Below, piece by piece: positions 1 to 7,132 of a stretch of 17,120 bases of DNA (position 1 is the first letter of the stretch; every line of letters starts with the position of its first letter). The stretch spans positions 1-17,120 of the forward strand of contig JAEXMK010000172.1 of assembly GCA_023444445.1 (NCBI GenBank), in the 5' to 3' direction. The notes under the pieces were generated by a model. That model was not told the origin of the DNA, made no database searches, and was given only the letters and a program-made list of their open reading frames with translations. The translations under genes and the position numbers were made by a program. Origin of the DNA: Pseudomonadota bacterium. Lineage in GTDB: Bacteria; Pseudomonadota; Alphaproteobacteria; Rhizobiales; Rhizobiaceae.

Positions 1-2
1 CC

Positions 3-812
3 TCAGCCCTGCTTCGAGCGCAAAGCCTTTTCAACGCGCCGCAAGATCAGCGACAAGCCGATCGTCAGGATCAGGTAGACATAGGCGACAATCGAGTAAG
101 TCTCGAAAAAGCGGAACGAACCTGCTGCATAGACCTTGGCCATCTGGGTAATATCGGTGACTCCCAGAACCGAAACGAGCGAACTGTCCTTGACCATGGC
201 GACAAAGTCGTTCGAAAGCGGCGGAAATATTGTCCGCAATGCCTGCGGCAACACAATCAGCCTGAAACGATGATAGCGATTGAGACCGAGCGCTTTCGCA
301 GCCTCGATCTGCCCGGATGATACCGACTGAATGCCTGCCCGAAAGATTTCGGCAATGAAGGCGGCATAACAAATTGCCAGAGCAATGATTGCGCGCCATG
401 TCAGCGAGACGTCGCGTACCAACAAAGGCTCAAGCAATCCGCTCTCAGCCAGAGGTACAGTCAGCCAATTATAGAGACTGACAAGTCCCGGCGTGCCGAC
501 AAAGGCGATGTAAAAGAGCAGGACGAGAACCGGTATGCCGCGGATCACTTCGATGTAAAATCGAGCGAACTGTCGCAACACGATGTTGTCGGCCATGCTG
601 AGCAGTGAAATGCCAAGGCCCAGAAGTGTCGCAAGGACGAAGGCGACCAGCGTCACGAAGATCGTTATACCGATACCCTTCGCGACGGTGGTGAAAACCT
701 GGGTGTAAAGGTCATTGACTGCGATTAGGGCCGCAAGCCCGATGCCAATGGCAAGGATCGCCATCAGCCACCACGGAAAATCCTCGTCATTCTTCGTCTG
801 TCCGGCACTCAA
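3..812 (-). CDS. Polar amino-acid ABC transporter permease (HisM/GlnP family)
   Basis: Inner-membrane permease of a polar amino-acid uptake ABC transporter, 269 residues. The protein has an N-terminal membrane segment near residues 15-35 and about five hydrophobic segments in all. The cytoplasmic EAA loop that contacts the ATPase is clear near residues 172-190 (EAAKALGLNRYHRFRLIVLP), a hallmark of this family. The first codon appears to be TTG, with a GGGGA about ten bases upstream; no ATG lies upstream in frame before a stop, and the next in-frame ATG (residue 17) would shorten the tail. It follows the solute-binding protein gene after 34 bases on the same strand, so the two are probably co-transcribed. 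The ATPase partner is not in the window. Substrate cannot be read from sequence; the family imports amino acids or opine-like compounds. Confidence 0.9.
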   Translation of the reverse strand: MSAGQTKNDEDFPWWLMAILAIGIGLAALIAVNDLYTQVFTTVAKGIGITIFVTLVAFVLATLLGLGISLLSMADNIVLRQFARFYIEVIRGIPVLVLLFYIAFVGTPGLVSLYNWLTVPLAESGLLEPLLVRDVSLTWRAIIALAICYAAFIAEIFRAGIQSVSSGQIEAAKALGLNRYHRFRLIVLPQALRTIFPPLSNDFVAMVKDSSLVSVLGVTDITQMAKVYAAGSFRFFETYSIVAYVYLILTIGLSLILRRVEKALRSKQG

Positions 813-846
813 AACGATTTCGTCCCCATCACATCGCCGACTCAGG

Positions 847-1644
847 TCATTCGCCGAGCTTGTAATCCAGGAACCACTTCTTATCGAGAGCCGCTAAGGT
901 GCCATCGGCCTTCAGAGCCGCAATAGCCGCATTTACGGGCGCGACAAGATCGGAGCCCTTCTTGAAGATGAAGCCGAAATCATCGCCCCCCAATGGATCG
1001 CCGATCAGCTTCAGAGCGCCTTTCGAGACTTCCACATATCCTTTTCCCGCCACGCCATCCGTGAGCACGAGATCGACATCGCCCGTCATCAAAGCCTGGA
1101 CGCTGGCGCCAAAGGTTTCTACGAGCCTTATGCGGGGGTTCTGTTCATTGCCATCGAGAATATCGTAGACGGCCGTATAAAAGGGGGTGGTTCCTGCCTG
1201 TGCCCCGACCAGGCCTTTTTCAAAGGCCGCAAAGCTCTTTGCGTCGGTGAAGCGCGTTTCGTCGGAACGCACCAGCATGAACATTTCAGAGCGCATGTAG
1301 GGGTCGGAAAAATCGACCTTCGCTTTGCGTTCATCCTTGATGCTGATGCCGGTCATGCCGATGTCGTACTGCCCGTCCGACACGGCCTGGATCATCGCAT
1401 CCCAGGAGATATTCCGGTATTCGAGCTTGAAGTTCAGCCGCTCGGCCATCGCCTTCATGGCATCGTATTCCCAGCCGATCGCATCGCCTGATTTCGGATC
1501 GATGAACTGCAGCGGCGGGTAGGCATTCTCGGGCACCACGACAACGGTACGCCCCTTGAGGTCGGGCAGTTCGGCCGCGTGCGCCAGAAGAGGAGCGGTG
1601 CTCAGAGCGGCGAGGGTGGCGAGGAACAGGCGTCTGGTGGTCAC
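847..1644 (-). CDS. Periplasmic solute-binding protein of an amino-acid ABC transporter
   Basis: Type 3 bacterial extracellular solute-binding protein, about 265 residues. It starts with a Sec-type signal peptide: basic TTRRLF, a hydrophobic stretch, then a likely cut after AHA before AELPDLKG. The mature part shows the two-lobe family pattern, with NAYPPLQF and GWEYDAMKAMAERL near the start, DIGMTGISIKDERK in the ligand region, and KKWFLDYKLGE at the end. I chose the GTG start at 1644 because a strong AGGAGA lies 6 bases upstream; a longer version from GTG 1680 lacks a ribosome site and would bury the signal peptide. The permease gene follows 34 bases later. The ligand is probably a polar amino acid, but this is inferred from family only. 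Confidence 0.9.
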   Translation of the reverse strand: MTTRRLFLATLAALSTAPLLAHAAELPDLKGRTVVVVPENAYPPLQFIDPKSGDAIGWEYDAMKAMAERLNFKLEYRNISWDAMIQAVSDGQYDIGMTGISIKDERKAKVDFSDPYMRSEMFMLVRSDETRFTDAKSFAAFEKGLVGAQAGTTPFYTAVYDILDGNEQNPRIRLVETFGASVQALMTGDVDLVLTDGVAGKGYVEVSKGALKLIGDPLGGDDFGFIFKKGSDLVAPVNAAIAALKADGTLAALDKKWFLDYKLGE

Positions 1645-1650
1645 GAGGCA

Positions 1651-1656
1651 TCTCCT
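1651..1656 (-). promoter_or_regulatory. Ribosome binding site deciding the start of the solute-binding protein
   Basis: On the minus strand AGGAGA ends six bases before GTG 1644. No comparable site precedes the longer GTG start at 1680, so this motif fixes the start. Confidence 0.75.
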
Positions 1657-1716
1657 GAAAGAGTTTTCTCGAAAATGCACGGTTGCGACGGCTGGGGCAA
1701 GTAAAGAGCGGGCAAC

Positions 1717-1744
1717 AAAAAAGGCGGTCCAAAGACCGCCTTTT
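1717..1744 (-). terminator. Intrinsic terminator of rplS
   Basis: A perfect nine-pair stem, AAGGCGGTC with GACCGCCTT, encloses the loop CAAA. On the minus strand the stem is followed by a run of six T. It lies 26 bases past the rplS stop codon and before the solute-binding protein gene, so it should end the rplS transcript and separate it from the transporter genes. The plus-strand side also has a T run (TTTT), so it may be weakly bidirectional, but no plus gene precedes it. Confidence 0.85.
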
Positions 1745-1769
1745 CGAAAAAATCCCGTAATGGGAAATC

Positions 1770-2309
1770 TTATTCTGCTGCGCCTTCAGCAGCCTTTGCT
1801 GCTTCTTCCGCTGCCTTTGCTTCTGCGGCTTCGGCTGCTGCCTTCTCGGCTGCGAGAGCCTGTGCTGCTGCAACCTTTTCAGCTTCCAGACGTGCCTTTT
1901 CGTCGGCAATAGCCTGACGCTCGGCTTCGTTCAGCTTGCGAGCGCGCGTACCGGTGTTTTCAACGATACGTGCAGACTTACCGCGACGGTCGCGCAGGTA
2001 GTAGAGCTTCGCGCGGCGAACCTTACCGCGGCGAACGACTTCAACGCCTTCAACCAGCGGAGAGTAAACCGGGAATACGCGCTCAACGCCTTCGCCGTAG
2101 GAGATTTTGCGAACCGTGAAGTTCTCGTTCAGGCCGCCGCCGGAGCGAGCGATAACAACGCCTTCGTAAGCCTGTACGCGGGTACGGTTACCTTCCGTAA
2201 CGCGAACGTTAACGCGAACCGTGTCGCCCGGAGAAAAGTCGGGCAGGGTGCGCTTGGCTTCGATCTTGGCAGCCTGTTCGGCTTCCAGCTGCTGAATGAT
2301 ATTGGTCAT
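1770..2309 (-). CDS. rplS: Large ribosomal subunit protein bL19
   Basis: Ribosomal protein L19, which sits at the interface of the two ribosomal subunits. The first 115 or so residues carry the family core: [48 protein letters not shown] and [18 protein letters not shown]. The protein is 179 residues, longer than the usual 115-130, because of a highly charged Ala/Glu/Lys tail from about residue 125 that should form a helix. The ATG start has AGAGG five bases upstream. Unlike E. coli, where rplS ends the rpsP-rimM-trmD-rplS operon, here a plus-strand transporter gene separates it from trmD; it has its own candidate promoter, a leader of about 135 bases, and its own terminator. Confidence 0.98.
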   Translation of the reverse strand: MTNIIQQLEAEQAAKIEAKRTLPDFSPGDTVRVNVRVTEGNRTRVQAYEGVVIARSGGGLNENFTVRKISYGEGVERVFPVYSPLVEGVEVVRRGKVRRAKLYYLRDRRGKSARIVENTGTRARKLNEAERQAIADEKARLEAEKVAAAQALAAEKAAAEAAEAKAAEEAAKAAEGAAE

Positions 2310-2451
2310 GTTAACCTCTAATTTCTTCTGAAACAGCCAGAGCGCTCAACATCTCATCCTTCGGTCATAGCCTCGGGATCGTGCCTTTCGGCAGGAGCGG
2401 GTTCGCCATTCTTTGCTTGCGGTTAAGGGAGTTTTCCCATTTCCACGCGGG

Positions 2452-2480
2452 CACATACACGACGACGCGCGTTTTGTCAT
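2452..2480 (-). promoter_or_regulatory. Candidate rplS promoter
   Basis: On the minus strand ATGACA (2475-2480), five of six matches to TTGACA, is followed after exactly 17 bases by TATGTG (2452-2457), a weak -10. Transcription from here would give rplS an untranslated leader of about 135 bases. The -35 overlaps the inverted repeat at 2474-2494. This is a motif match only. Confidence 0.4.
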
Positions 2481-2494
2481 CCCTTTTGTGACAA
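2474..2494. promoter_or_regulatory. Inverted repeat TTGTCA-N9-TGACAA in the rplS/transporter divergent region
   Basis: Perfect six-base arms are separated by nine bases, 21 bases overall. This size and symmetry suit a dimeric regulator site. It covers the candidate -35 of rplS and also offers TTGTCA as a -35 for the plus-strand transporter, followed 15 to 17 bases later by TATTTT/TTTTAT. No regulator gene is adjacent, and the role is inferred. Confidence 0.4.
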
Positions 2495-2565
2495 TATTTT
2501 ATCTTCCGCTCGTTGATCGAGGCGGTTGTCGGGATCGAACTTCGCCTTTATGGCATGAGAACCTT

Positions 2566-2573
2566 GGGAGGGG
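2566..2573 (+). promoter_or_regulatory. Ribosome binding site deciding the start of the TSUP transporter
   Basis: GGGAGGGG ends two bases before ATG 2576. It selects this start over the open frame extending 21 codons upstream to 2513, which has no such site and would add a non-membrane leader. Confidence 0.7.
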
Positions 2574-2575
2574 CC

Positions 2576-3322
2576 ATGTCCATTTTTATCGTTCTTCTGC
2601 TTTTCGCGACCGGCTTTCTTTCGGGCGTCGTAAATGCCATTGCCGGTGGCGGCACATTTCTGACTTTCGGGGCAATGACACTTGCCGGTTTGCCGCCAAT
2701 CGTTGCCAATGCCACGTCCGCCATTGTGCAGTTTCCCGGTTACATCACCTCTGTGATCGCCTATGGCCCGGAAATTCGCAAACATTGGCGCGAGGCAATC
2801 TTGCTCTCAGCCGTTTCCGTGGTAGGTGGACTGGCCGGCGCGTTACTTCTCCTGTCGCTTGATAACCCTTCTTTCCGCCAACTCGTGCCGTGGCTGCTGC
2901 TTGCCGCGACAGCAGTATTTGCGGCGGGGCCGTGGCTGCGTCCAAGATCGAGCGATGAGCGCTCTCCAGGCAATCTACCGAGCCTTGTCTTCCAGGGGTT
3001 AGCGTCTGTTTATGGCGGCTTCTTCGGGGCCGGCATGGGCATCATGATGCTCGCCATTCTGGGCGTCACATCCGGCGGCAGCTATCATCATCTCAATGCG
3101 CTGAAAAATCTGCTGTCGGTGGTGATTGCCATTATCGCGATTACGATCTTCGTCAGTGGCGGCGTCGTGTCCTGGTGGGCGGCACTCATCATGTTTCCGG
3201 CAGCCGCACTTGGCGGTTATGCTGGTGTTCACGCGGCAAGGCGGGTGCCGCAATGGATCATCCGATGGCTTGTCATTGCCGTCGGGCTGGTGTTGACGGG
3301 CTATTATTTCCTGTCGGCCTGA
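2576..3322 (+). CDS. TSUP (TauE/SafE) family membrane transporter
   Basis: A 248-residue polytopic inner-membrane protein of the TauE/SafE (TSUP) family, whose members move sulfonates, sulfite or other organic and sulfur anions. The family signature is present at the N terminus, with [20 protein letters not shown] near residues 11-30 and [12 protein letters not shown] shortly after. The second half repeats the pattern with [20 protein letters not shown] followed by [11 protein letters not shown]. About seven or eight hydrophobic segments fit the family. The start is set by a strong ribosome site. It is convergent with trmD, and the last 19 bases of the two genes overlap. No sulfur-metabolism gene is nearby, so the substrate cannot be inferred. 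Confidence 0.9.
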   Translation: MSIFIVLLLFATGFLSGVVNAIAGGGTFLTFGAMTLAGLPPIVANATSAIVQFPGYITSVIAYGPEIRKHWREAILLSAVSVVGGLAGALLLLSLDNPSFRQLVPWLLLAATAVFAAGPWLRPRSSDERSPGNLPSLVFQGLASVYGGFFGAGMGIMMLAILGVTSGGSYHHLNALKNLLSVVIAIIAITIFVSGGVVSWWAALIMFPAAALGGYAGVHAARRVPQWIIRWLVIAVGLVLTGYYFLSA

Positions 3323-4008
3323 GACACAGGCTTGTCCAGCAGATCCGGACGACGTTCTTTTGTCAGCGCCAGCGCTTGAGCCTGCCGCCATTTATCGATG
3401 GCGGCATGATTGCCGGAGGTCAGAACGGCAGGAATGTCGCGTCCTTCCCATATCTGCGGTCGGGTATAATGCGGATGCTCCAGCAATCCGCCTTCAAAGC
3501 TCTCATGAACGCCTGAGAGATCGTTGCCCATGACGCCCGGCAAAATCCGAACAATCGCGTCGAGAAGCGTCAAGGCGGCCGGTTCTCCGCCGGACAGAAT
3601 GTAGTCGCCGATGGAAACCTCTTCCAGTCCGCGCGCATCGATCACACGCTGGTCGACACCCTCGAAGCGACCGCAAACAATGATTGCGCCCTCACCAGCG
3701 GCGAGTTCGCGAACGCGCTCCTGGGATAAGGGTTTGCCACGTGGACTCATCAGCAGGCGCGGTCGCGTATCGCCTTCGGACACATGATCGATGGCTGCGG
3801 CCAGAACGTCCGGTTTCAGCACCATTCCGGCACCGCCACCAGCAGGTGTATCATCGACGCTGCGGTGTTTGTCCGTCGTGAACTCGCGGATTTGCACCGC
3901 TTCCAGCGACCATTGCCCTTTATCCAGGGCCTTTCCTGCCAGAGAATAGCCAAGGTGGCCCGGAAACATTTCCGGGTAGAGCGTCAGGACGGTAGCCTTG
4001 AAGGTCAT
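3304..4008 (-). CDS. trmD: tRNA (guanine37-N1)-methyltransferase
   Basis: TrmD methylates N1 of G37 next to the anticodon using S-adenosylmethionine, which prevents +1 frameshifting. At 234 residues it has the expected length. The SPOUT trefoil-knot motifs are all present: [16 protein letters not shown] near 52-67, [10 protein letters not shown] at 112-121, [14 protein letters not shown] at 132-145, then [11 protein letters not shown] and [11 protein letters not shown], which recognise tRNA. The gene begins three bases after the rimM stop without a clear ribosome site, so translation is probably coupled to rimM. Its tail overlaps the convergent transporter by 19 bases and no terminator is visible between the two. 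Confidence 0.98.
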   Translation of the reverse strand: MTFKATVLTLYPEMFPGHLGYSLAGKALDKGQWSLEAVQIREFTTDKHRSVDDTPAGGGAGMVLKPDVLAAAIDHVSEGDTRPRLLMSPRGKPLSQERVRELAAGEGAIIVCGRFEGVDQRVIDARGLEEVSIGDYILSGGEPAALTLLDAIVRILPGVMGNDLSGVHESFEGGLLEHPHYTRPQIWEGRDIPAVLTSGNHAAIDKWRQAQALALTKERRPDLLDKPVSQADRK

Positions 4009-4011
4009 GGA

Positions 4012-4593
4012 TTATTTCTTGCCGAACGGCGAAACGCCGGTTTCGTCCTTGTCGTCGGGATTGTCGATCAGACCTGCCGCCATGGGATCGATCAGAATTT
4101 TCCCGGCATCGAGATCGATTTCGAGGACTGCGGCTTCCGAAAAGGGGATCAGTGTCGGGCGGCGGCCAGCACCCTTCAGTTCCAGCAGATCGCCTGCGCC
4201 GAAATCAAATACGGCACTGACCGCGCCATAGCTGTTTCCTTCCGCATCGACGGCTTCCAGCCCTTCGAGATCTGCATAATAAAATTCGTCGTCATCCAAC
4301 TCTTCGTCGGGCAGGTTGTCGCGATCAACAAAGAGTTCCAGCCCGTTCAGGGCTTCGGCGGCGTTGCGGTCGTTGACACCTCTGAAGCGGATGACCACGA
4401 CGTTCTTGCCTTCGCGAACTTCCAGTATCTCGAAGACGCGGCCATCGGCACTGACCAGATTGCCGTAGTCGCCCAACGCCATCGGATCGTCCGTATACGA
4501 ACTCACTCGCACTTCGCCGCGCAGGCCCTGCGCGCCGCCAATCTTTGCCATGAGAACCGGGTTTTCCAGCTTTGCCATCGGGCCGTCCGTCAT
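4012..4593 (-). CDS. rimM: Ribosome maturation factor RimM
   Basis: RimM binds the head of the 30S subunit through ribosomal protein S19 and assists late 16S rRNA maturation. The N-terminal barrel domain is recognised by [16 protein letters not shown] near residues 15-30 and the C-terminal PRC-barrel by [13 protein letters not shown] and [19 protein letters not shown]. An acidic linker ([10 protein letters not shown]) joins the domains. At 193 residues it is slightly longer than the E. coli protein. The start is uncertain: ATG 4593 has no clear ribosome site, and ATG 4578 (residue 6, MAKLENPVL), preceded by GGACGG, is equally plausible. It lies 105 bases after rpsP, behind an attenuator-like hairpin, and three bases before trmD. 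Confidence 0.95.
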   Translation of the reverse strand: MTDGPMAKLENPVLMAKIGGAQGLRGEVRVSSYTDDPMALGDYGNLVSADGRVFEILEVREGKNVVVIRFRGVNDRNAAEALNGLELFVDRDNLPDEELDDDEFYYADLEGLEAVDAEGNSYGAVSAVFDFGAGDLLELKGAGRRPTLIPFSEAAVLEIDLDAGKILIDPMAAGLIDNPDDKDETGVSPFGKK

Positions 4594-4642
4594 CTGGTGT
4601 TTATCGTCTTCGGTTTATGGCGTTTTCACAGCACAATAAACC

Positions 4643-4675
4643 AAAAACGGGCGGCGCGGTAAACCACGCCACCCG
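4643..4675 (-). terminator. Intrinsic terminator or attenuator between rpsP and rimM
   Basis: On the minus strand a 12-pair stem (CGGGUGGCGUGG with CCGCGCCGCCCG, including two G-U pairs) encloses the four-base loop UUUA and is followed at once by five U. It lies just past the rpsP stop codon. It should end or thin out transcripts before rimM-trmD, allowing more S16 than modification enzymes to be made. Confidence 0.75.
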
Positions 4676-4698
4676 CTCTTCAAGCGATCGCTTGCAGA

Positions 4699-5076
4699 TT
4701 ATTCTGCAGCAGAAGCTTCTGCGGCAGCAGCAGCGGCGTCTTCAGCCTTCTGCTTCTTCTCAGCAACGCGCTCCAGAGCGCGCTTGCCCGGCTTTGCCTT
4801 TTCAGGGTTGTTGCGAGCGTCGCGCTCAGCTAGGCCAGCTTCTGCGAGGAAGCGCAGAACGCGGTCGGTCGGCTGTGCGCCCTTGGCGATCCATTCCTTG
4901 ATAAGGTCAACCTTCAGCTCAACGCGCTGCGGGTTATCCTTTGCAAGCATCGGGTTCCAGGAACCAACCTTTTCGAGGAAACGGCCGTCGCGCGGCGAAC
5001 GGGCGTCAGCAACGACGATCTGGTAGTACGGACGCTTCTTGGAACCGCCGCGGGCGAGACGAATTTTCAGTGCCAT
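4699..5076 (-). CDS. rpsP: Small ribosomal subunit protein bS16
   Basis: Ribosomal protein S16, an early-assembling 30S protein. The core is clear: [20 protein letters not shown] at the start, then [21 protein letters not shown] and [16 protein letters not shown] (about residues 22-80). The 125-residue length exceeds the usual 80-90 because of a Lys/Ala/Glu-rich tail after residue 85, as in many alphaproteobacteria. The start is ATG 5076, supported by AAGGAGT eight bases upstream; the open frame extends 26 codons further but without family similarity. It lies 31 bases after chorismate mutase and is followed by a terminator-like hairpin. Confidence 0.98.
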   Translation of the reverse strand: MALKIRLARGGSKKRPYYQIVVADARSPRDGRFLEKVGSWNPMLAKDNPQRVELKVDLIKEWIAKGAQPTDRVLRFLAEAGLAERDARNNPEKAKPGKRALERVAEKKQKAEDAAAAAAEASAAE

Positions 5077-5083
5077 GTTATTT

Positions 5084-5090
5084 ACTCCTT
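5084..5090 (-). promoter_or_regulatory. Ribosome binding site of rpsP
   Basis: AAGGAGT on the minus strand, with seven bases to ATG 5076. It is the best match to the anti-Shine-Dalgarno sequence in this operon and settles the start at MALKIRL. Confidence 0.75.
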
Positions 5091-5107
5091 GAGGTGTTTT
5101 CCGCCGA

Positions 5108-5425
5108 TCAGGCGGTTTTTTCGTTGCCGCCATGTTCGGCGGCGATTGCTTCATGATGCCGGATGACTTCGGTGATGATGAAGTTCAGGAACTTCTCGGC
5201 GAAATCCGGGTCCAGATTGGCGTCCTTTGCCAGACGGCGAAGGCGATCGATCTGGTATTCCTCGCGCGCCGGGTCTGCCGGCGGCAAATTGTATTTTGCC
5301 TTCAATACGCCCACTGCCTTGGTGCAGCGGAAACGTTCGGCAAGAATGTGAACCAGTGCGGCGTCGATGTTGTCGATCGACTGGCGGTATTCGGAAAGCT
5401 GGGCCTTCACTTCGGTCGTGGTCAT
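5108..5425 (-). CDS. Chorismate mutase (AroQ class)
   Basis: Monofunctional AroQ-type chorismate mutase, 105 residues, converting chorismate to prephenate for phenylalanine and tyrosine synthesis in the cytoplasm. An ungapped comparison by eye with the E. coli P-protein mutase domain (offset +3) places the active-site residues at R14, R31, K42 and R54, with E55 after it. The position matching E. coli Gln88 is Glu91 (HHEA). ATG 5425 is preceded by GGGGGA four bases upstream. The gene starts 14 bases after ffh and ends 31 bases before rpsP, so it is probably co-transcribed with both, although it has no direct role in translation. There is no prephenate dehydratase domain or regulatory ACT domain. 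Confidence 0.9.
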   Translation of the reverse strand: MTTTEVKAQLSEYRQSIDNIDAALVHILAERFRCTKAVGVLKAKYNLPPADPAREEYQIDRLRRLAKDANLDPDFAEKFLNFIITEVIRHHEAIAAEHGGNEKTA

Positions 5426-5439
5426 GATGTCCCCCTGCC

Positions 5440-7008
5440 TTACTTCTTCTTCGGAAAACCGGGCAGGCCCGGAAGTCCACCAAGACCGGGCAGTTTGCTG
5501 CCCAAGCCGGGAAGCCCGCCGGGCAAGCCCTGTCCAAGACCTGGCGGCATGGCGCCAGGCTTACCTAGGCCCGCAGCTTCTGCCTGTTTCTGCAGCGCTT
5601 CCAACTGCTTGGGATCGATGTTCGACAGGTCGGGCATACCGCCCATTCCACCGAGGCCCATCTTGCCCGCAAGGCCACCCATCATCTGTTTCATGATGCC
5701 GCCCTTGCCCTTGCCGCCCATGGCTTTCATCATGTCGGCCATGCCGCGATGCATCTTGAGCAGCTTGTTGATCTCGGCAGCGTCGGTGCCGGAACCGGCG
5801 GCGATGCGCTTCTTGCGGCTATGCTTGAGAATATCCGGGTTGGCGCGCTCTGCCTTGGTCATAGAGGAGATGATGGCGATCTGGCGGTCGAACATCTTGT
5901 CGTTCAGACCGGCGGAGGCCATCTTGTCCTTCATGCCGGCCATGCCGGGCATCAGACCCATGATGCCGCCCATGCCGACCATCTTCTTCATCTGGCGAAG
6001 CTGGTCGGCGAGGTCGATCAGGTCGAACTTGCCCTTGGCCATTTTTTCGGCCATGGCCCGCGCCTTCTCGGCGGCGATATTTTCCGCAGCCTTTTCGACC
6101 AGCGAAACGATGTCGCCCATGCCGAGAATACGGTCGGCGATACGGCGCGGATGGAACTCGTCGAGTTCGCCCATGCGCTCGCCCGTACCAATCAGCTTGA
6201 TTGGCTTGCCGGTAACGGCGCGCATCGACAGAGCCGCGCCGCCGCGACCGTCGCCATCCATACGGGTCAGAACAAGACCGGTGATACCGACACGCTCATC
6301 GAAATTGCGCGCGAGGTTGACGGCGTCCTGACCTGTCAGGCTGTCGGCTACCAGCAGAATTTCGTGCGGGTTGGACTTTTTCTTGATCTCAGCCATTTCC
6401 ATCATCAACGGTTCGTCGATGTGGGTGCGGCCTGCGGTGTCGAGGATCACGACGTCATGGCCGCCAAGCTTCGCAGCCTGTACTGCGCGCGAGGCGATGT
6501 CGGTCGGAGACTGGCCGGCGATGATCGGCAGCGTGTCAACGCCAGTCTGGACGCCAAGCTGTCTGAGCTGTTCCTGTGCGGCGGGGCGGCGCGTGTCGAG
6601 AGATGCCATCAGCACCTTCTTCTTCTCGCGATCCGTCAGGCGCTTGGCAATCTTGCCGGTGGTTGTGGTTTTACCGGAGCCCTGAAGGCCCACCATCATG
6701 ATGACGACGGGGGCTGCGGCATGAAGGTCGATGGAGACGCCTTCTGTGCCCAGCATTTCGACAAGCTCGTCATGAACGATCTTGACGACCATCTGACCAG
6801 GCTTGATGGATTTCAGGACGGCTGCGCCGACCGCTTTTTCACGCACCTTGTCGGTAAAGGAGCGAACGACTTCAAGCGCCACGTCTGCTTCAAGAAGCGC
6901 ACGGCGAACCTCGCGCAGAGCTGCGGAAACATCGGCTTCCATCAGTGCGCCACGGCCGGTCAGTCCATTCAGAATGGAACCAAGGCGGTCCTGGAGGTTT
7001 TCAAACAT
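5440..7008 (-). CDS. ffh: Signal recognition particle GTPase Ffh (SRP54)
   Basis: Ffh binds signal sequences of nascent inner-membrane proteins and 4.5S RNA and delivers ribosomes to FtsY. The 522 residues contain the N domain (1-90), then the G domain: GLQGSGKTTTTGK at 107-119, DTRRPAAQEQL near 138, DTAGRTH at 190-196 and TRMDGDGRGG at 248-257. The Met-rich M domain covers about 325-440 and is followed by a Gly/Pro/Leu tail rich in GLGGLPGLP repeats. The start is ATG 7008 with AAGGA seven bases upstream; an in-frame ATG at 7101 sits inside the leader hairpin and is unlikely. It heads the ffh - chorismate mutase - rpsP run. The SRP RNA gene is not in the window; the receptor FtsY is encoded nearby on the other strand. 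Confidence 0.98.
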   Translation of the reverse strand: MFENLQDRLGSILNGLTGRGALMEADVSAALREVRRALLEADVALEVVRSFTDKVREKAVGAAVLKSIKPGQMVVKIVHDELVEMLGTEGVSIDLHAAAPVVIMMVGLQGSGKTTTTGKIAKRLTDREKKKVLMASLDTRRPAAQEQLRQLGVQTGVDTLPIIAGQSPTDIASRAVQAAKLGGHDVVILDTAGRTHIDEPLMMEMAEIKKKSNPHEILLVADSLTGQDAVNLARNFDERVGITGLVLTRMDGDGRGGAALSMRAVTGKPIKLIGTGERMGELDEFHPRRIADRILGMGDIVSLVEKAAENIAAEKARAMAEKMAKGKFDLIDLADQLRQMKKMVGMGGIMGLMPGMAGMKDKMASAGLNDKMFDRQIAIISSMTKAERANPDILKHSRKKRIAAGSGTDAAEINKLLKMHRGMADMMKAMGGKGKGGIMKQMMGGLAGKMGLGGMGGMPDLSNIDPKQLEALQKQAEAAGLGKPGAMPPGLGQGLPGGLPGLGSKLPGLGGLPGLPGFPKKK

Positions 7009-7015
7009 CGCTTCT

Positions 7016-7020
7016 TCCTT
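7016..7020 (-). promoter_or_regulatory. Ribosome binding site of ffh
   Basis: AAGGA on the minus strand, seven bases before ATG 7008. It supports the MFENLQDRLG start over the upstream in-frame ATG at 7101. Confidence 0.6.
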
Positions 7021-7080
7021 CTTCGTTCCGGGGTCTCCGAAACGTCGGTGCTTTCGCTGGCAAAAACAAGACGCAAAGCC

Positions 7081-7116
7081 AAAAAGCACCCGAGGGCGCA
7101 TCGCGCTGTCGGGTGT
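7081..7116 (-). terminator. Terminator-like hairpin in the ffh leader
   Basis: On the minus strand the arms CACCCGA (7109-7115) and TCGGGTG (7087-7093) enclose a second small hairpin, GCGC-GAT-GCGC, and are followed by CTTTTT. This has the form of an intrinsic terminator 72 bases upstream of the ffh start, with no gene before it on this strand. It could attenuate ffh transcription or end a short leader RNA. Confidence 0.55.
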
Positions 7117-7132
7117 TGACCTCCGGGATCTC

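Noticed and set aside
1786..1900. Repeated GCTGCT/GCCTTTGCTGC-like motifs at the rplS end
   Set aside because: These are simply codons for the Ala/Glu-rich L19 tail, not a DNA repeat.
7009..7101. Upstream in-frame ATG of ffh adding 31 residues
   Set aside because: It lies within the leader hairpin, lacks a ribosome site and adds residues not seen in the family; ATG 7008 has AAGGA.
5749..7119. 456-codon open frame opposite ffh (and 5132-6331 plus)
   Set aside because: Antisense to a certain gene, His/Asp/Ala- or Pro-rich residues dictated by ffh codons, no ribosome site or domain.
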